From Ectothiorhodospira mobilis (GTDB lineage Bacteria > Pseudomonadota > Gammaproteobacteria > Ectothiorhodospirales > Ectothiorhodospiraceae), in NCBI RefSeq assembly GCF_016584115.1, contig NZ_NRSK01000009.1, positions 1-64,000 on the forward strand: DNA of 64,000 bases, read 5' to 3'. Position numbers and translations under genes: made by a program. A model generated the notes under the pieces. That model was not told where the DNA came from and ran no database searches. It saw only the letters and a list, made by a program, of their open reading frames with translations. Positions 1 through 8,684 of this stretch are shown piece after piece; position 1 is the first letter of the stretch; each line of letters opens with the position of its first letter.

Positions 1-116
1 CGGTGGGGGAGTCCGGTTCCGGGTGGGACGGGGCGGGATGGAATAGGCGATCTCACCGGTGGCCGGCATCGCCCCGGGTTCGTCAAGGGATCCGACATTT
101 CAATGTGCGCCCCTCG

Positions 117-2375
117 TCAGTGGGTGCGCAGGCGGGTGCGCGCCATGAGGATCAGCATCGCCGGCAGCACCAGCAGGTCGAAAAGCAGGGCGGCAACGAG
201 GCCCAGGGCGGTGAGCAGGCCGAAGGCGGCGGTGGGCTGGAAGGCCGACAGCCCCAGGAGCAGGAACTGGGCCACCAGCACGAGGGTGGTGGCCACCACG
301 GCCCGGCCGGCATGGCGGAAGGTGCGGGCGATCGCCCAGGCGGGGGAAGCGCCTGTCTGCCGGCGGCTGCGGTAGCCATGCAGGATATGGATGGTGTCGT
401 CCACGGCGATGCCCACGGCCACGGCGGCGATCATGGCGGTGGCCATGTCCAGCCAGATGCCGAAGGTCCCCATGACGACGAAGATGAGGGCCACCGGCGC
501 CAGGTTGGGGATCATGCTGGCCGCGGCCAGGGCGGGGGAGCGCCACAGGATCCACATCAGGGCCAGGAGCAGCAGGGTGACGGCGATGAGGCTGCGCAGC
601 TGTCCCTGGATCAGCAGCCGCTCCTGATCGGCGAAGAGGCGGCCCATGCCCGCCAGGTCCCAGTCCAGGTCGCCGGGTGGGCGGGCGGTGAGTTCCTGCC
701 GCAGGTCGTCCATGAACCGGTTCAGGGCGCTGGCGCCGTGGGCGTTCAGGTTCAGCAGCAGGCGGGCGCGGCGGAAATCCCGGTCCACCACGTCATACAG
801 ATCCTCGCCGTCGTAGACCAGCAGGTACTGGGCGATGAGGCGCGGGTCCCCGGGGAGGGCGCGGAAGGCGGGGTCCTCGCCGTGGAAGGCCCAGTGCATC
901 TCCTCCACGAAGTCCGGCAGGGCGAGGCTGTAGTCCACCTCGGGACGCGCCTCGAGCCAGCGCTGCACGCGGTCGATGTGTTCCAGGCGCCGGGGGTCGT
1001 GCAGGCCGTCCCGGGCCGGGGCCGTGAAGACCACCTCCAGGGGCATCACCCCGGAGAGCCTGGATTCCACCCGTTGGGTGGACTGGATCAGGGGGTGATC
1101 CTCGTCGAAGAAGGCATAGAGGTCCGTCTCCACCTGCACATGGCGGATCTGGGGCAGGCCCACCGCCAGCAGCAGCGCGGTGAGGCTCAGGACCCAGCCG
1201 GCGCGGCGGACGGACAGGTGGGCGCAGAAGCCGGTGAAGCGGTCCACCCACTGGATGCGTCCCCGCTGTCGGGTCCAGCTTCCCCGGTCCCAGCGGGCGA
1301 TGAGGGCGGGCAGGATGAGCAGGGCCAGGGCCGCCGTGAGCAGGACCCCGGCCGCGGCGGTGAGACCGAAGGCCCCGATGGGACGGATGGGGCTGGCGGT
1401 GAGGGAGGCCAGGCCCGCGGCGGTGGTCAGGGCGGTGAACAGCATGGGCCGGGCCACCTGGGCCACGGCCTGCCGCACCCGCTCCTGCCCGGTGTACCCC
1501 CGCTGCGCCGCGTGGTGAACGGCGTTGAACAGGTGCATGAGCATGGCCACCGCCACCGCCGAGAGCAGGGGCGGGAGGATGGAGGCGATCAGGGTGTAGG
1601 GTTGGTTGAAGATCACCAGCAGGGCCACAGCGGCATTGGCCACCGTGGCGATGACGGCCGCCGACAGGATCACCACCAGCCAGCGCCGGAAGAGCCACCA
1701 GAGCAGGAAGAGTCCCACCCCCAGGGTGGCGGGGATGAAGGCCATGGTGTCGGTGATCATGGCCCTGAGCTGGGCCACGTCCAGGGCGATGTGGCCGGCC
1801 AGGGCGGTGAGGCGGGGTTCCAGGCCATGGGTCCGGATCGCCTGGCGCACCGTCTGCTCCAGGGCCAGGCGCTGCAGGCTGTCCTCCAGGGCCCGGGGGC
1901 GCACCACCAGGGCCAGGGCGCGGCCGTCCTCCGACACCAGCAGGCCCGGGGCGAAGCGGTCGGACAGGGCCCGCTGCCGCCATTGCTCCGGTGTGCGGGC
2001 ATCCAGGTCGTAGGGGTCCACCAGGGGCTCCACGGCGAATCCGTCGGCGGTGGCACGGATATGATCGGCGGTGAGCACCGAGAGCACCCGCTCCACCCGG
2101 GGATCGCCCCGGATGGCCAGGACCGTCTCGTGCAGCGGTTTGAGGAAGGCCGGGTCGAACAGATCCTCCCCCTCGAACAGGGCCACCAGCACCTGCTCCT
2201 GGGGGAAGCGCTCCCGCAGCTGGCGGTCGAAGGCCACCGCCGGGTCGTCCCGGGGGAAGTACACCTCCGGGGCGTTGTTGAGCTTGAGCTGCAGCAGCAT
2301 CGGCCCCGGCAGGAGGAAGAGTCCGAGCAGCAAGGCCAGGGCCAGACGGGGACGGTGGAGCATCCAGCGGATCAT
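117..2375 (-). CDS. RND/MMPL-family exporter, single polypeptide
   Basis: A 752-residue inner-membrane transporter of the RND superfamily (MMPL/predicted exporter type). One helix lies near residues 10-30. A large periplasmic domain follows, then a block of helices at about 215-370, then a second copy of the same plan with helices at about 395-415 and 600-750. This internal duplication is typical of RND permeases. The N-terminus is hydrophobic with no separate signal peptide. The ATG follows a purine-rich stretch (GGAAG). It lies 45 nt downstream of the E1-like gene on the same strand and is divergent from the LolA-like and outer-membrane genes, which supports a role exporting the product of this cluster. 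Such RND proteins move lipids or hydrophobic small molecules; the substrate here is unknown. Confidence 0.85.
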   Translation of the reverse strand: MIRWMLHRPRLALALLLGLFLLPGPMLLQLKLNNAPEVYFPRDDPAVAFDRQLRERFPQEQVLVALFEGEDLFDPAFLKPLHETVLAIRGDPRVERVLSVLTADHIRATADGFAVEPLVDPYDLDARTPEQWRQRALSDRFAPGLLVSEDGRALALVVRPRALEDSLQRLALEQTVRQAIRTHGLEPRLTALAGHIALDVAQLRAMITDTMAFIPATLGVGLFLLWWLFRRWLVVILSAAVIATVANAAVALLVIFNQPYTLIASILPPLLSAVAVAMLMHLFNAVHHAAQRGYTGQERVRQAVAQVARPMLFTALTTAAGLASLTASPIRPIGAFGLTAAAGVLLTAALALLILPALIARWDRGSWTRQRGRIQWVDRFTGFCAHLSVRRAGWVLSLTALLLAVGLPQIRHVQVETDLYAFFDEDHPLIQSTQRVESRLSGVMPLEVVFTAPARDGLHDPRRLEHIDRVQRWLEARPEVDYSLALPDFVEEMHWAFHGEDPAFRALPGDPRLIAQYLLVYDGEDLYDVVDRDFRRARLLLNLNAHGASALNRFMDDLRQELTARPPGDLDWDLAGMGRLFADQERLLIQGQLRSLIAVTLLLLALMWILWRSPALAAASMIPNLAPVALIFVVMGTFGIWLDMATAMIAAVAVGIAVDDTIHILHGYRSRRQTGASPAWAIARTFRHAGRAVVATTLVLVAQFLLLGLSAFQPTAAFGLLTALGLVAALLFDLLVLPAMLILMARTRLRTH

Positions 2376-2420
2376 GGGGCGCTTCCTATGGGCTGGGACG
2401 TCTGGGGCACGGGGGGCCGT

Positions 2421-3299
2421 TCACCCGGATCGGGCCGCCGCCGCCAGACGCCGCCTGGCCACGGCCAGCAGCAGCCGCTGCAGGGGGTTGCGGTTGCCCC
2501 CGGGTCTCCAGGTGTGGGCGAGGCGGCCGCGGTAGGCGTCGAAATGCAGCCCCCGGGGGGCCGCCACCACCCGGCCACGGCCCAGGATGAGTTTGAGCAC
2601 CTCGGTCCCCGCCATGCCGGCGCATAGTTCGCAGGCCATGGGGGTGGACGGCCCCTTCTGCGCCGCCAGATCCACCTGCGCCGGATCCGCCAGATAGCCC
2701 ATCTGCAACATGGCCGGGGCCAGGCCCATCATGAAACGCAGGGAGAGTTCGTCGGTGGACAGCCCTTCGCGGAACTGGAAGTAGTCATCGAAGGCCATGC
2801 CATCGGGGATGAAGGTGAGCACGGCGGAACCCATGCCCAGCGGGGCGGCGGTCACCGCCGGGATCCCCCTCTCCCGGCAGGCATTGAACAGGGTGCGGCG
2901 GGCCTCGAAGGCGAAGAAATCCAGACCATCCACATAGACGTCGACCCCGTCCAGGAAGGCGTCGACGTTGGTGGCGTCCACCCCTTCGGGATAGCGCCGC
3001 AGTTCCAGTTCCGGGTTGATGTTCAGGCCCGCCTCCGCCATGACCTCCAGCTTGGGCCGCCCCAGGGTATCCATGCGCGCGCCGGCCTGGCGGTTCATGT
3101 TGTGCAGTTCGAAGACATCGAAATCCGAGAGGCAGAAGGCGCCGATGCCCAGGCGGGTGAGGGTCAGCAGATGGGCGCCGCCTACGCCCCCCATGCCGGC
3201 GATGGCCACCCGCGCCCGCCGCAGCCGTGCCTGTTCCTCCGGCGTGATCCAGCCCAGGGTGCGCTGGAAGGCCTCCCCGTAGTCGAACCGTTGGTTCAT
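2421..3299 (-). CDS. ThiF/E1-like adenylyltransferase
   Basis: A 292-residue member of the ThiF/MoeB/UBA_NAD family, which activates a carboxyl group (usually a protein C-terminus) by adenylation with ATP. The nucleotide loop GMGGVGG is at residues 35-41. The acidic residues D59/D61 and the N69-R70-Q71 motif that contact ATP-Mg in E1 enzymes follow in the expected order. Only one CxxC pair (C223, C226) is visible, so a four-cysteine zinc site is not evident. No ubiquitin-like or ThiS-like partner is seen in the window. It is the first gene of the leftward unit with the RND exporter and is divergent from the LolA-like/porin/acyltransferase unit. Its role in the cluster, perhaps activating an amino acid or acyl acceptor, is inference. 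Confidence 0.85.
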   Translation of the reverse strand: MNQRFDYGEAFQRTLGWITPEEQARLRRARVAIAGMGGVGGAHLLTLTRLGIGAFCLSDFDVFELHNMNRQAGARMDTLGRPKLEVMAEAGLNINPELELRRYPEGVDATNVDAFLDGVDVYVDGLDFFAFEARRTLFNACRERGIPAVTAAPLGMGSAVLTFIPDGMAFDDYFQFREGLSTDELSLRFMMGLAPAMLQMGYLADPAQVDLAAQKGPSTPMACELCAGMAGTEVLKLILGRGRVVAAPRGLHFDAYRGRLAHTWRPGGNRNPLQRLLLAVARRRLAAAARSG

Positions 3300-3442
3300 C
3301 CCGTCCCCCCCGATGTGGTTCTTCGGTTGCGCTGGATCCCAGTCTATACCAAGCCGGGCATGGGTACTGGACAGCTTCCCCTCCCGGCACCAGAATCATC
3401 CCTGCACGCCGGATCCGGGCCATGGGGCCCGCGGGAGGGAAG

Positions 3443-4321
3443 GTGAACACCAGGCGACGGGACCGTGAGGGTTTGCAGGACGGGGGCAACCCCGGACCGG
3501 CCAGGGGGCCGGGGCATCTCCTGTGGGCGGCGATGCTTGTGTGCTGTGTCCTTTGGGCGGGTATCCCCTTTGCCCAGGCGGCGGACGGCCCGGGGCAGGA
3601 ACTGGCGCAGCGGGTGTATGACCGTCCCGACGGCGAGGACGTGACCACCCGCGGGACCATGGTGCTGCAGGAGGCGGGGCGCGATCCCCGGGTGCGGCGG
3701 ATGGTGACCTACCAGCGGGACGCGGCCGCCGGCGAGACCCATGCCCTGATCCGCTTCACGGCCCCCGCCGATATCGCGGGTACGGGGCTGCTGACCCTGG
3801 ACCATGCCGACGGCAGCAGCGATCAGTGGATCTATCTGTCCGCCCTGGACCGTAACCGGCGTATCCCCTCGGCCCGGCGCGGCGGGCGCTTCGTGGGCTC
3901 GGATCTGTATTTCGAGGACCTGCAGGACCGCAGGCCCGACGAGGACCGCCACCGGCTCCTGGGGGAGGACGAGATCGAGGGTGTGGCCACCCTGAAGCTG
4001 GAGAGTGTGCCTGTGGATCCGGGGGAATCGGCCTATGCCCGCCGCGTGAGCTGGATCCACGAGCCCAGTCTGATCCCCCTGCGTATCGATTTCTACCTCC
4101 CCGGCCGGGAGGAGACCCCGGCCAAACGCCTGGAGGTCCACCGTATCCAGGAGATCCAGGGCTACTGGACGGTGATGGACAGCACCATGACGGACCTGGA
4201 TTCCGGTCACCGCACCCGCCTGACGGCGGAGACGGTGCGCTACGACCGGGGTCTGCCCGAGTCCCTGTTCACCCCCCGGGCCTTGGCCGATCCCGCCATG
4301 GAGTCCGGATACCGGCCATGA
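3443..4321 (+). CDS. Outer membrane lipoprotein-sorting (LolA-like) protein
   Basis: A periplasmic protein of the 'outer membrane lipoprotein-sorting protein' family with a LolA-like fold, which binds hydrophobic ligands in the periplasm. A signal peptide ending in AQA is followed by a domain with the family's typical features (an ITF-like 'IRFTAPADIAGTG' segment and a 'QWIYLSAL' strand). The start is uncertain. The GTG at 3443 has GGAG a few bases upstream, while the ATG at 3422 in the same frame would add seven residues and has no clear ribosome site. The stop overlaps the next ATG by 4 nt, so it is translationally coupled to the outer-membrane barrel gene. Pairing with an RND exporter on the other strand is a common arrangement for this family. 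It may carry the exported lipid across the periplasm (inference). Confidence 0.8.
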   Translation: MNTRRRDREGLQDGGNPGPARGPGHLLWAAMLVCCVLWAGIPFAQAADGPGQELAQRVYDRPDGEDVTTRGTMVLQEAGRDPRVRRMVTYQRDAAAGETHALIRFTAPADIAGTGLLTLDHADGSSDQWIYLSALDRNRRIPSARRGGRFVGSDLYFEDLQDRRPDEDRHRLLGEDEIEGVATLKLESVPVDPGESAYARRVSWIHEPSLIPLRIDFYLPGREETPAKRLEVHRIQEIQGYWTVMDSTMTDLDSGHRTRLTAETVRYDRGLPESLFTPRALADPAMESGYRP

Positions 4322-5718
4322 CCATCCCCGTGCCGGCCCCCTCGAGGGCCGCCCGCGGGGGCGGGCTGATGCTGGCGGCCCTGTTGCTGGCCCCGTCCCT
4401 GGGGGCCCAGGGTCTGGTGATCGGCGAGCCGGCCCCCCCGCCCCAGGTGCCGACGCCGGCCGGGTCTGATGCCGTTCCCCTGGAGGCCGAACTGCGCCTG
4501 GAGGCCGGCCTCCCCGTCCGGGAAGGCCCGGTGTCGGCGGTGCATTACCTCCATGCCCGCCTGGAATGGGACAGGCCGCTCCCCGGGCCGTGGTCCCTGC
4601 GCCTCGGCGGGCGCTTCGACGCCCATCTGCAGACCGGGGATTCCCGTCTGGCCCGGGGGGAGGGGGACTACGACGAGACCTTTCTGCGTTACCGCGATCC
4701 CCGCCGTCGCATCACCGTGGGGGCGCAGCGCATCCTCTGGGGGCGGGTGGATGAGCGCCCGCCCACGGACGGCCTCGGGGTGCAGGATCTGACCCGCCTG
4801 GTGCTGGATGATCTCGAGGACCGCCGGCGGGCGGTGCCGGCCCTGCGCTGGGAGGAGTTTTTCCGGGAGTACCGTCTGGATCTGGTATATATCCCCCGCT
4901 TCCGCGCCGCCGAGCTGCCGCCCCGGGATGGCCTGTGGCACCCGGTGGACCGCGTCCGGGGCCGCATCCTGGGGATGGCGTCGGATCCGCTGTTGGCCCC
5001 ATTGATGCGCCGGGGGCGGGTGCAGGACCGGGATGGCGGATCCGGCGGGGGCGGGGTGCGCCTGAGCCACTCCGGTACGGGGCTGGACTATGCCCTGAGC
5101 GTGCAGCGCAGCCGGCGTTCCGCCCCCTACTACGCCCTGACCCCGGCGGCCCGGCGCGCCCTTCTGGCCGACCCGACGGACCCGGAGGCGATCCTGAACG
5201 CGGCCCCGGTGACCTTCGAGGGGCTGCACCCCTACACCTGGGGCCTGGGGGGGGATCTGGCCTTCGCCCACGGCCTGTCCACCTGGCGCCTTGAGGCGGC
5301 CTGGCTCAGTGACCGCCCGGCCACCCGGGCGGATCTGCGCCCGGTGACCACCGAGGCCGTGGACTGGGTGGCGGGGGTGGAATTCTTCCCGGGGGATGCC
5401 AATCTGCGGGTGAACCTGCAACTGGGGGGCGCTCACCGGATGGGCGGTGCGGATGATCTGATGGACGCGGAAAACGTCTATACTCTCTTCGGTGACGCCG
5501 AGCAGGGATTGGGGCATGGGCGCTGGCAGGCACGGATGCGTTTTGCCATCGGTCTGGACCCGAGCGAGGTCTATCTCAATCCGCGCCTGGCCTATGTGGG
5601 TCGGGAACCCCACGAGTTCTATGCCGGTTATCACCATTTCGAGGGCGAGGACGTGACCCTGGGCGGCTTCCATGAGCGCCATGATCTGTGGATTCTGGGG
5701 TGGCGCGCCCGTTTCTGA
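4318..5718 (+). CDS. Predicted outer-membrane beta-barrel protein
   Basis: A 466-residue protein that I cannot place in a named family with certainty. A signal peptide (a hydrophobic stretch ending in LGAQG) is followed by alternating short strands rich in aromatic and charged residues and a C-terminus ending in ARF. An aromatic last residue is the usual signature of an outer-membrane barrel inserted by BamA. It resembles uncharacterised porin-like proteins that sit next to the LolA-like protein and RND exporter. It overlaps the preceding gene by ATGA and precedes the first acyltransferase by 23 nt, so the three probably form one transcript. Likely role: the outer-membrane step of the export pathway (inference). 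Confidence 0.7.
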   Translation: MTIPVPAPSRAARGGGLMLAALLLAPSLGAQGLVIGEPAPPPQVPTPAGSDAVPLEAELRLEAGLPVREGPVSAVHYLHARLEWDRPLPGPWSLRLGGRFDAHLQTGDSRLARGEGDYDETFLRYRDPRRRITVGAQRILWGRVDERPPTDGLGVQDLTRLVLDDLEDRRRAVPALRWEEFFREYRLDLVYIPRFRAAELPPRDGLWHPVDRVRGRILGMASDPLLAPLMRRGRVQDRDGGSGGGGVRLSHSGTGLDYALSVQRSRRSAPYYALTPAARRALLADPTDPEAILNAAPVTFEGLHPYTWGLGGDLAFAHGLSTWRLEAAWLSDRPATRADLRPVTTEAVDWVAGVEFFPGDANLRVNLQLGGAHRMGGADDLMDAENVYTLFGDAEQGLGHGRWQARMRFAIGLDPSEVYLNPRLAYVGREPHEFYAGYHHFEGEDVTLGGFHERHDLWILGWRARF

Positions 5719-5741
5719 TCCCCGTACAAGGTGGTACGCCC

Positions 5742-6479
5742 ATGCCCGCGTCCAGTCTCGTTGAACACTTTCAGGAATATTTCCAGGTGCTGCCCGCCGA
5801 TGAGCCGGAGCGCCTGGAGCAGGTCTTTCGCATCCGCTATGCCGTCTACTGCCGTGAGTTCGGCTACGAACGGGAAGAGGATTGTCCCGGTGGTCTGGAG
5901 CGGGATGAGTACGACGAGCATGCGGTCCACTGTCTCATCGTGCACCGCCCCACCGTGCGCGCCGCCGGCTGCATCCGCGTGGTCATCCCCCCGCCGGGCC
6001 AGCCCGGGTTCCAGTTGCCCCTGGAACGTTTCTGCGGGGAGAGCCTGGATCACCCGGAGCGCCGGCCGGACCACTTTCCCCGGGAGGATATCGGCGAGGT
6101 CTCCCGCCTGGCGGTCCACACCCAGTTCCGCCGCCGTAAGGGGGAGTCGGAGACCCCCGCCGGCTTCCCGGCCGACTACATCCTCACCGAGGACGAGCGC
6201 CGCACCTTCCCGCTGCTGGGCCTGGCCCTGTTCTGTGCCGGCACCTCGCTCATGAAGCAGGCGGGACGGGAGCAGGCCTTTGTCATGATGGAACGCCGTC
6301 TGGCCCGCATGCTCCAGGCCTCGGGCTTCCCCTTCGTGCAGGTGGGCCGGCCCATGGAGTACCACGGTGAGCGGGCGGCCTACCACGTCACCGTGCAGCA
6401 GGTGCTGGACTCCATGCGTCCCGATATCCGGGAGTTACATGAGTTTGTGCATTCCAGTCTGACGGCTGGCCTGGCCTGA
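5742..6479 (+). CDS. PEP-CTERM/exosortase-associated-type acyltransferase 1
   Basis: A 245-residue enzyme of the autoinducer synthase/N-acyl amino acid synthase fold, closest in appearance to the PEP-CTERM/exosortase-associated acyltransferase family. The substrate-binding motif around R30-Y33-Y36-C37-E39 and the E119-x-S121-R122 motif are both present. This fold transfers an acyl chain from acyl carrier protein to an amino group. The start is the ATG with AAGGTGG upstream; an in-frame upstream extension overlaps the barrel gene and lacks a ribosome site. No exosortase or PEP-CTERM substrate is visible in the window, so assignment to that sorting system rests on family resemblance only. It is downstream of the LolA-like/barrel pair and upstream of a second, diverged copy. 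Confidence 0.8.
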   Translation: MPASSLVEHFQEYFQVLPADEPERLEQVFRIRYAVYCREFGYEREEDCPGGLERDEYDEHAVHCLIVHRPTVRAAGCIRVVIPPPGQPGFQLPLERFCGESLDHPERRPDHFPREDIGEVSRLAVHTQFRRRKGESETPAGFPADYILTEDERRTFPLLGLALFCAGTSLMKQAGREQAFVMMERRLARMLQASGFPFVQVGRPMEYHGERAAYHVTVQQVLDSMRPDIRELHEFVHSSLTAGLA

Positions 6480-6628
6480 GGGCCTTTCACCCGGAATGTG
6501 GTGATCGTCAAGAAAGACGCCATCCCTTGCGGGGATATGCCCCGATTTGTGATGACGGCCTCGAACCGGGGCGGGGAGTGGCGTGCTTTAATGCCCCATC
6601 CATCAACCATAAGGGTGGGGCTGACGAC

Positions 6629-7339
6629 ATGTTCGATGCAACCTATGAGGCCTTTGTGGCGGATACGCCCGAGGCGCGCCGCATCCATCACCGGATCCGA
6701 TATACCGTGTATTGCCTGGAGCGGGGGTTCGAGGATCCGCAGGCCTTTCCGGAGGGGGAGGAGCGGGACGAGTGGGATGATGTGTCTGTCCACTTCATCT
6801 TCCGTCACCGGGCTACAGGGGCATGGGTTGGCGCGCTGCGTCTGGTCACGCCCGACCGGGACGGTCTGCCCCTGCACCAGATGGCGTATATGGAGCGGGA
6901 GGTGCAGGGCCCGGCCTGGGAGTTGTCCCGGATCTGCGTGCCCGGTGGCGTGACGGTGCCCGGGAATGCTGCCGCCGATGGGCGGGGGCAGATGCCACAG
7001 GATGCGCGTGCCCCGGATCTCTTCGCCGGCATGCTGCGGGCGGCCATAGAATATGCCCGGGATCAGGATGTGCCCTATCTCTATTTTCTGGCGAATCGGG
7101 CATTGGCCCGGATTGTGAGACGGCTGGGCTTCGAATTTCATGGGGTTGGGCCAGGCTGTGAACATCGCGGTATGCGCTATCCGTATCTGGCGCATCTGGA
7201 CGAGGCGGTTTTCAGCGCGATGCAGCGTTCTTCCCGGATGGCACGGTTATTCCATTCCGCGGCGCCTGCCTACCGTTTCCATTCGGAGGGCATCCGTAGA
7301 AACTCCCCGCGGGGGATCGAGGTCTGCCGGGCAGCCTGA
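6629..7339 (+). CDS. PEP-CTERM/exosortase-associated-type acyltransferase 2
   Basis: A 236-residue second member of the same acyltransferase fold. RIRYTVYC is at residues 22-29 and the E98-L-S-R101 motif matches the position of the equivalent motif in the first copy. Outside these motifs the two proteins differ greatly, so this is not a recent duplication. The ATG at 6629 follows GGGTGGGG; the longer in-frame start at 6527 would add 34 residues with no family resemblance. A 149-nt gap separates it from the first acyltransferase, so it may have its own promoter, although I could not identify convincing -35 and -10 boxes. It ends 26 nt from the convergent fis gene. Two synthases suggest two acyl or amino substrates, or a regulatory paralogue. 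Confidence 0.78.
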   Translation: MFDATYEAFVADTPEARRIHHRIRYTVYCLERGFEDPQAFPEGEERDEWDDVSVHFIFRHRATGAWVGALRLVTPDRDGLPLHQMAYMEREVQGPAWELSRICVPGGVTVPGNAAADGRGQMPQDARAPDLFAGMLRAAIEYARDQDVPYLYFLANRALARIVRRLGFEFHGVGPGCEHRGMRYPYLAHLDEAVFSAMQRSSRMARLFHSAAPAYRFHSEGIRRNSPRGIEVCRAA

Positions 7340-7365
7340 ATCGTGTGGTATATCAGCTTGGCCGC

Positions 7366-7641
7366 CTATAGGGCCAGGCCATGCTGGCGCAGCTTCTTGC
7401 GCAGCGTCCCCCGGTTGATCCCCAGGTACTGGGCGGCCCGGCTCTGGTTGCCGTTGCACTGGCGCAGGACGCATTCCAGCAGGGGGCGTTCCACCTCCTC
7501 CATCACCATGCGGTAGAGGCCGTCCGGCTCGTGGCCGTCCAGGCGGGTGAAGTAGTCGTCCAGGGCCTGGGCCACGGCGGCGGACAGGGTCTCGCGTTCC
7601 GCGGCATCGCGGGGGCTGGATTGGAGGCTGTCTCGGTTCAT
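7366..7641 (-). CDS. fis: Fis-family nucleoid/transcription factor
   Basis: A 91-residue DNA-binding protein of the Fis family. The C-terminal helix-turn-helix (about residues 62-88, with NQSRAAQYLGINRGTLRKKL) is nearly canonical. The N-terminal half carries the dimerisation helices. Fis bends DNA and controls rRNA and growth-phase promoters. Its start overlaps the dusB stop by 4 nt, the usual dusB-fis arrangement in gammaproteobacteria, which supports the identification. It is the last gene of the leftward operon. Confidence 0.95.
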   Translation of the reverse strand: MNRDSLQSSPRDAAERETLSAAVAQALDDYFTRLDGHEPDGLYRMVMEEVERPLLECVLRQCNGNQSRAAQYLGINRGTLRKKLRQHGLAL

Positions 7642-8624
7642 GCCGCGATGTCCTCACCGGGGGGGAGGGTTTCGAAGTACCGGGTGATCCGGTCCAGCTG
7701 GGTGGCGGGATCGGTGGCCTGCAGCAGGACCTGGCGCGCGCCTTCCGCCCCGGGGCGTCCCTGCAGGTACCAGCCGATGTGCTTGCGCGCGACGCGTACC
7801 CCGGCCCGGGGGCCGTGGAGTCCGTACAGGGCCTGCAGGTGTTCCCGCACGATGGCCAGCACCGTCTCCGGCCCCGGTTCCGGGGGGATCTCCCCCGTCT
7901 CCAGGGCGCGGGCCATGCGCCCGAAGATCCAGGGCCGCCCCCGGGCTCCACGGCCCACCATGAGGGCGTCGGCGCCGGTGATGGCCTGCATCCGCCGGGC
8001 GTCCTCCGGGGTGTAGAGGTCGCCGTTGGCGATCAGCGGGATGGACACCGTCTCCCGCACCCGGGCGATGGCCTCCGGGTCCACCGGGTCCTGGTAGCTG
8101 CAGGCCGCGGTGCGCCCGTGCACCGCCAGGGCCTGTATGCCGCAGTCCTGGGCGATGCGGGCGATGACGGGGGCGTTGATGTGTACCCGGTCCAGGCCCA
8201 GGCGGATCTTCAGGGTGACGGGCACGTCCACCGCCGCCACCACCGCCTCCAGGATGGCCCGCACCCGGGCCTCGTCCCCCAGCAGGGCGGCCCCGGCCGC
8301 CCGGTTCATGACCTTGCGCGCCGGACAGCCCATGTTGAGGTCGATGATGCCGGCCCCCCGCTCCACGGCGGCGCGGGCGGCGGCGGCCATCATGTCCGGT
8401 TCGCGGCCCGTGATCTGTACGCTGCGGGGGGCGGGTTCCCCGCTCTGGTCCAGGCGCAGGCGGGATTTTGGGGTATGCCACAGGCGGATGTCGGCGTGCA
8501 CCATCTCGGACACTGCAAGGCCCGCCCCCAGGCGGCGGCAGATGCGGCGGAAGGGGAGATCGCTGATGCCGGCCATGGGGGCCAGGATCAGCGGGGGGTC
8601 CACGATGTGGGGGCCGATGCGCAT
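7638..8624 (-). CDS. dusB: tRNA-dihydrouridine synthase B
   Basis: A 328-residue flavoenzyme that reduces uridine to dihydrouridine in the tRNA D-loop using FMN and NADPH. The N-terminal APMAGISDLPFR segment and the catalytic C100 in a GCPxxKV motif are present. The TIM barrel is followed by the helical tRNA-binding domain, and the length is normal for DusB. It is upstream of and coupled to fis, which separates DusB from DusA and DusC. Confidence 0.95.
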   Translation of the reverse strand: MRIGPHIVDPPLILAPMAGISDLPFRRICRRLGAGLAVSEMVHADIRLWHTPKSRLRLDQSGEPAPRSVQITGREPDMMAAAARAAVERGAGIIDLNMGCPARKVMNRAAGAALLGDEARVRAILEAVVAAVDVPVTLKIRLGLDRVHINAPVIARIAQDCGIQALAVHGRTAACSYQDPVDPEAIARVRETVSIPLIANGDLYTPEDARRMQAITGADALMVGRGARGRPWIFGRMARALETGEIPPEPGPETVLAIVREHLQALYGLHGPRAGVRVARKHIGWYLQGRPGAEGARQVLLQATDPATQLDRITRYFETLPPGEDIAA

Positions 8625-8684
8625 GGGGGCGGTGCTTCGGGATGGGTGCGGGAGGCGGACATGATACCCATGGACCGGATGCGC

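Noticed and set aside
1-116. Start of another gene at the left edge
   Set aside because: No frame with a start, ribosome site or family resemblance in this short stretch.
3-2627. 874-codon open frame on the + strand
   Set aside because: It is antisense to the RND exporter and the E1-like gene. Composition is low complexity (Gly, Gln, Glu, His-rich) as expected for the complement of GC-rich coding DNA.
6575-6600. Sigma-54-like promoter before the second acyltransferase
   Set aside because: The GG and GC elements are 11 nt apart instead of 10 and the flanks do not match.
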